Positions 4,834-5,839 of a stretch of 5,839 nucleotides of DNA are shown piece after piece (position 1 is the first letter of the stretch; the number at the start of each line of letters is the position of its first letter). The translations under genes were made by a program, and so were the position numbers. A model generated the notes under the pieces. That model made no database searches, had not been told where the DNA came from, and saw only the letters and a list, made by a program, of their open reading frames with translations. Origin of the DNA: Desulfobacteraceae bacterium (GTDB lineage Bacteria > Desulfobacterota > DSM-4660 > Desulfatiglandales > Desulfatiglandaceae); NCBI GenBank assembly GCA_011048855.1, contig DSCZ01000279.1, positions 1 to 5,839 of the forward strand, given 5' to 3'.

Positions 4834-5839
4834 AATCCAAGCTCCTCTTTCGCCGCGCGCACGCTCTCAGCCACCGTTTCAAACCCGGTTCCTCCGGGGA
4901 TTGTCCTCCTACGTATACATGACTCCGGGTCCAGCCATTCGTAGACATCTTCATCGATCTGCCGCGAAAATTGTTTCATCTCGGGAATGGTCAATTTGTG
5001 AAGCTCCTGTGATTTTTCCATCGCATACAGGACCATTTTCCCCGAAACTTCGTGGGCATCGCGGAAGGTCAATCCCTTGCGGACAAGATAATCGGCCAGA
5101 TCGGTGGCAACCAGATATCCCTCGCCGGCCGCATTTTTAAGGCGCTCGCGATTGAACGTGATTTCTGGAAGCAGGTTTGCAACGACCTCGAGACATATCT
5201 CGACCGTGTCGGCGGTATCGAACAGCCCTTCCTTGTCCTCCTGCATATCCTTGTTGTAGGTCAGCGGAAGACCCTTCATCGTTGTCAGCAGCCCCATCAG
5301 GTGTCCGTAAACCCTACCCGCCTTACCCCTTACCAACTCCGGAACATCGGGGTTTTTTTTCTGCGGCATGATGCTGCTTCCGGTGCAGAATGAGTCGGAA
5401 ATGGAGATAAAACCGAACTCGATTGTCGACCACAACACAAGTTCCTCGCTAAGTCTGCTGAGATGCATGCACACAACGGCGGAAGCATATAAAAAATCCA
5501 GCACGAAATCACGGTCGCTCACCGCATCCATGCTGTTCGCACTGATCGAATCAAACCCCAGCTCCTCGGCGACCATGTCTCTGTCCAGGTCGAAAGTCGA
5601 GCCGGCAAGCGCCGCACTGCCAAGAGGCAGCACGTTGGTACGGGCAAGGCACTGTGCGAAGCGCTCGGAATCGCGGCACATCATCTGATAATAGGCCATC
5701 AGATGGTGGGCGGCCAAAACCGGCTGCGCCCTTTGCAGATGGGTATATCCCGGCATCACCACGTCGATGTTGCACTCGGCCAGGCCGACAATCGCCTTTT
5801 TCATTTCCTTCAGCAGATCCAGCACTCGCAGGGTTTTTG
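4830..5839 (-). CDS. argH: Argininosuccinate lyase, C-terminal part (5' end outside window)
   Basis: ArgH splits argininosuccinate into arginine and fumarate, the last step of arginine synthesis; it is a cytosolic homotetramer of the fumarase/aspartase superfamily. About 335 residues are visible of the usual 455-470. The reading frame is open to the window edge, so the true start lies beyond it; a GTG at 5825 is only an internal valine codon. Visible landmarks are VVMPGYTHLQRAQP (the histidine of the PGYTHLQ segment), then SDRDFVLDFL, and the signature loop GSSIMPQKKNPDVPELVRGK encoded at about 5322-5381, whose second serine is the catalytic base in known structures. GLPLTYNKDMQEDKE and the C-terminal TIPGGTGFETV are also typical. 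The stop overlaps the lipoprotein start (GTGA). The catalytic loop is encoded across a run of eight A (see findings). PQKKNPDVPELVRGK and TYNKDMQED identify ArgH over PurB or AspA. Confidence 0.98.
   Translation of the reverse strand, partial: KTLRVLDLLKEMKKAIVGLAECNIDVVMPGYTHLQRAQPVLAAHHLMAYYQMMCRDSERFAQCLARTNVLPLGSAALAGSTFDLDRDMVAEELGFDSISANSMDAVSDRDFVLDFLYASAVVCMHLSRLSEELVLWSTIEFGFISISDSFCTGSSIMPQKKNPDVPELVRGKAGRVYGHLMGLLTTMKGLPLTYNKDMQEDKEGLFDTADTVEICLEVVANLLPEITFNRERLKNAAGEGYLVATDLADYLVRKGLTFRDAHEVSGKMVLYAMEKSQELHKLTIPEMKQFSRQIDEDVYEWLDPESCIRRRTIPGGTGFETVAESVRAAKEELGL

Noticed and set aside
4688..4954. 88-residue minus-strand frame over the argH/lipoprotein junction
   Set aside because: It overlaps two genes with clear motifs in another frame and has no protein-like features of its own.
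5353..5360. Real frameshift in argH at the homopolymer
   Set aside because: The frame reads through with the correct PQKKNPDVPELV sequence on both sides, so the gene is intact here.

Overview
The window is a densely packed biosynthetic block in which every supported gene lies on the minus strand. It is transcribed from the right edge to the left: argH (5' part cut off) > small LptM/LppL-like lipoprotein gene > lysA > dapF > dapA > dapB > folK > a small one-helix membrane protein gene (3' part cut off). Proteins of ordinary bacterial type, strong GGAGG-like ribosome sites and a lipobox protein point to a Gram-negative bacterium. Placing arginine synthesis (argH), a CGKKGPPVP lipoprotein and lysA next to dapA-dapB resembles Desulfuromonadales/Geobacter-type members of the former Deltaproteobacteria. 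That placement is my inference from gene order and protein style, not from a search.

Right part (about 4612-5839): the C-terminal three quarters of argininosuccinate lyase, then a 73-residue lipoprotein whose GTG start overlaps the argH stop by 4 bases. Middle (1535-4604): lysA, whose stop overlaps the dapF start by one base; then a 95-base gap, the only gap in the dap series and one that can form RNA hairpins; then dapA with a very strong ribosome site. Left (1-1538): dapB, coupled to dapA by an ATGA overlap; folK, with some doubt about its start; and the first 46 codons of a small membrane protein.

Together, DapA and DapB make tetrahydrodipicolinate from aspartate semialdehyde and pyruvate, DapF epimerises LL- to meso-diaminopimelate, and LysA decarboxylates the meso form to L-lysine. 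The enzymes that join DapB to DapF (DapL, or DapD/DapC/DapE) and the upstream LysC/Asd steps are not in the window. Meso-diaminopimelate also feeds peptidoglycan. ArgH completes arginine synthesis and FolK belongs to folate synthesis, so the block mixes amino-acid, cell-wall and cofactor functions. No gene-free stretch exceeds 100 bases. I see no RNA gene, mobile element, CRISPR array, convincing promoter or intrinsic terminator. I did not find a new biological system here; the findings below are modest points about organisation and regulation.
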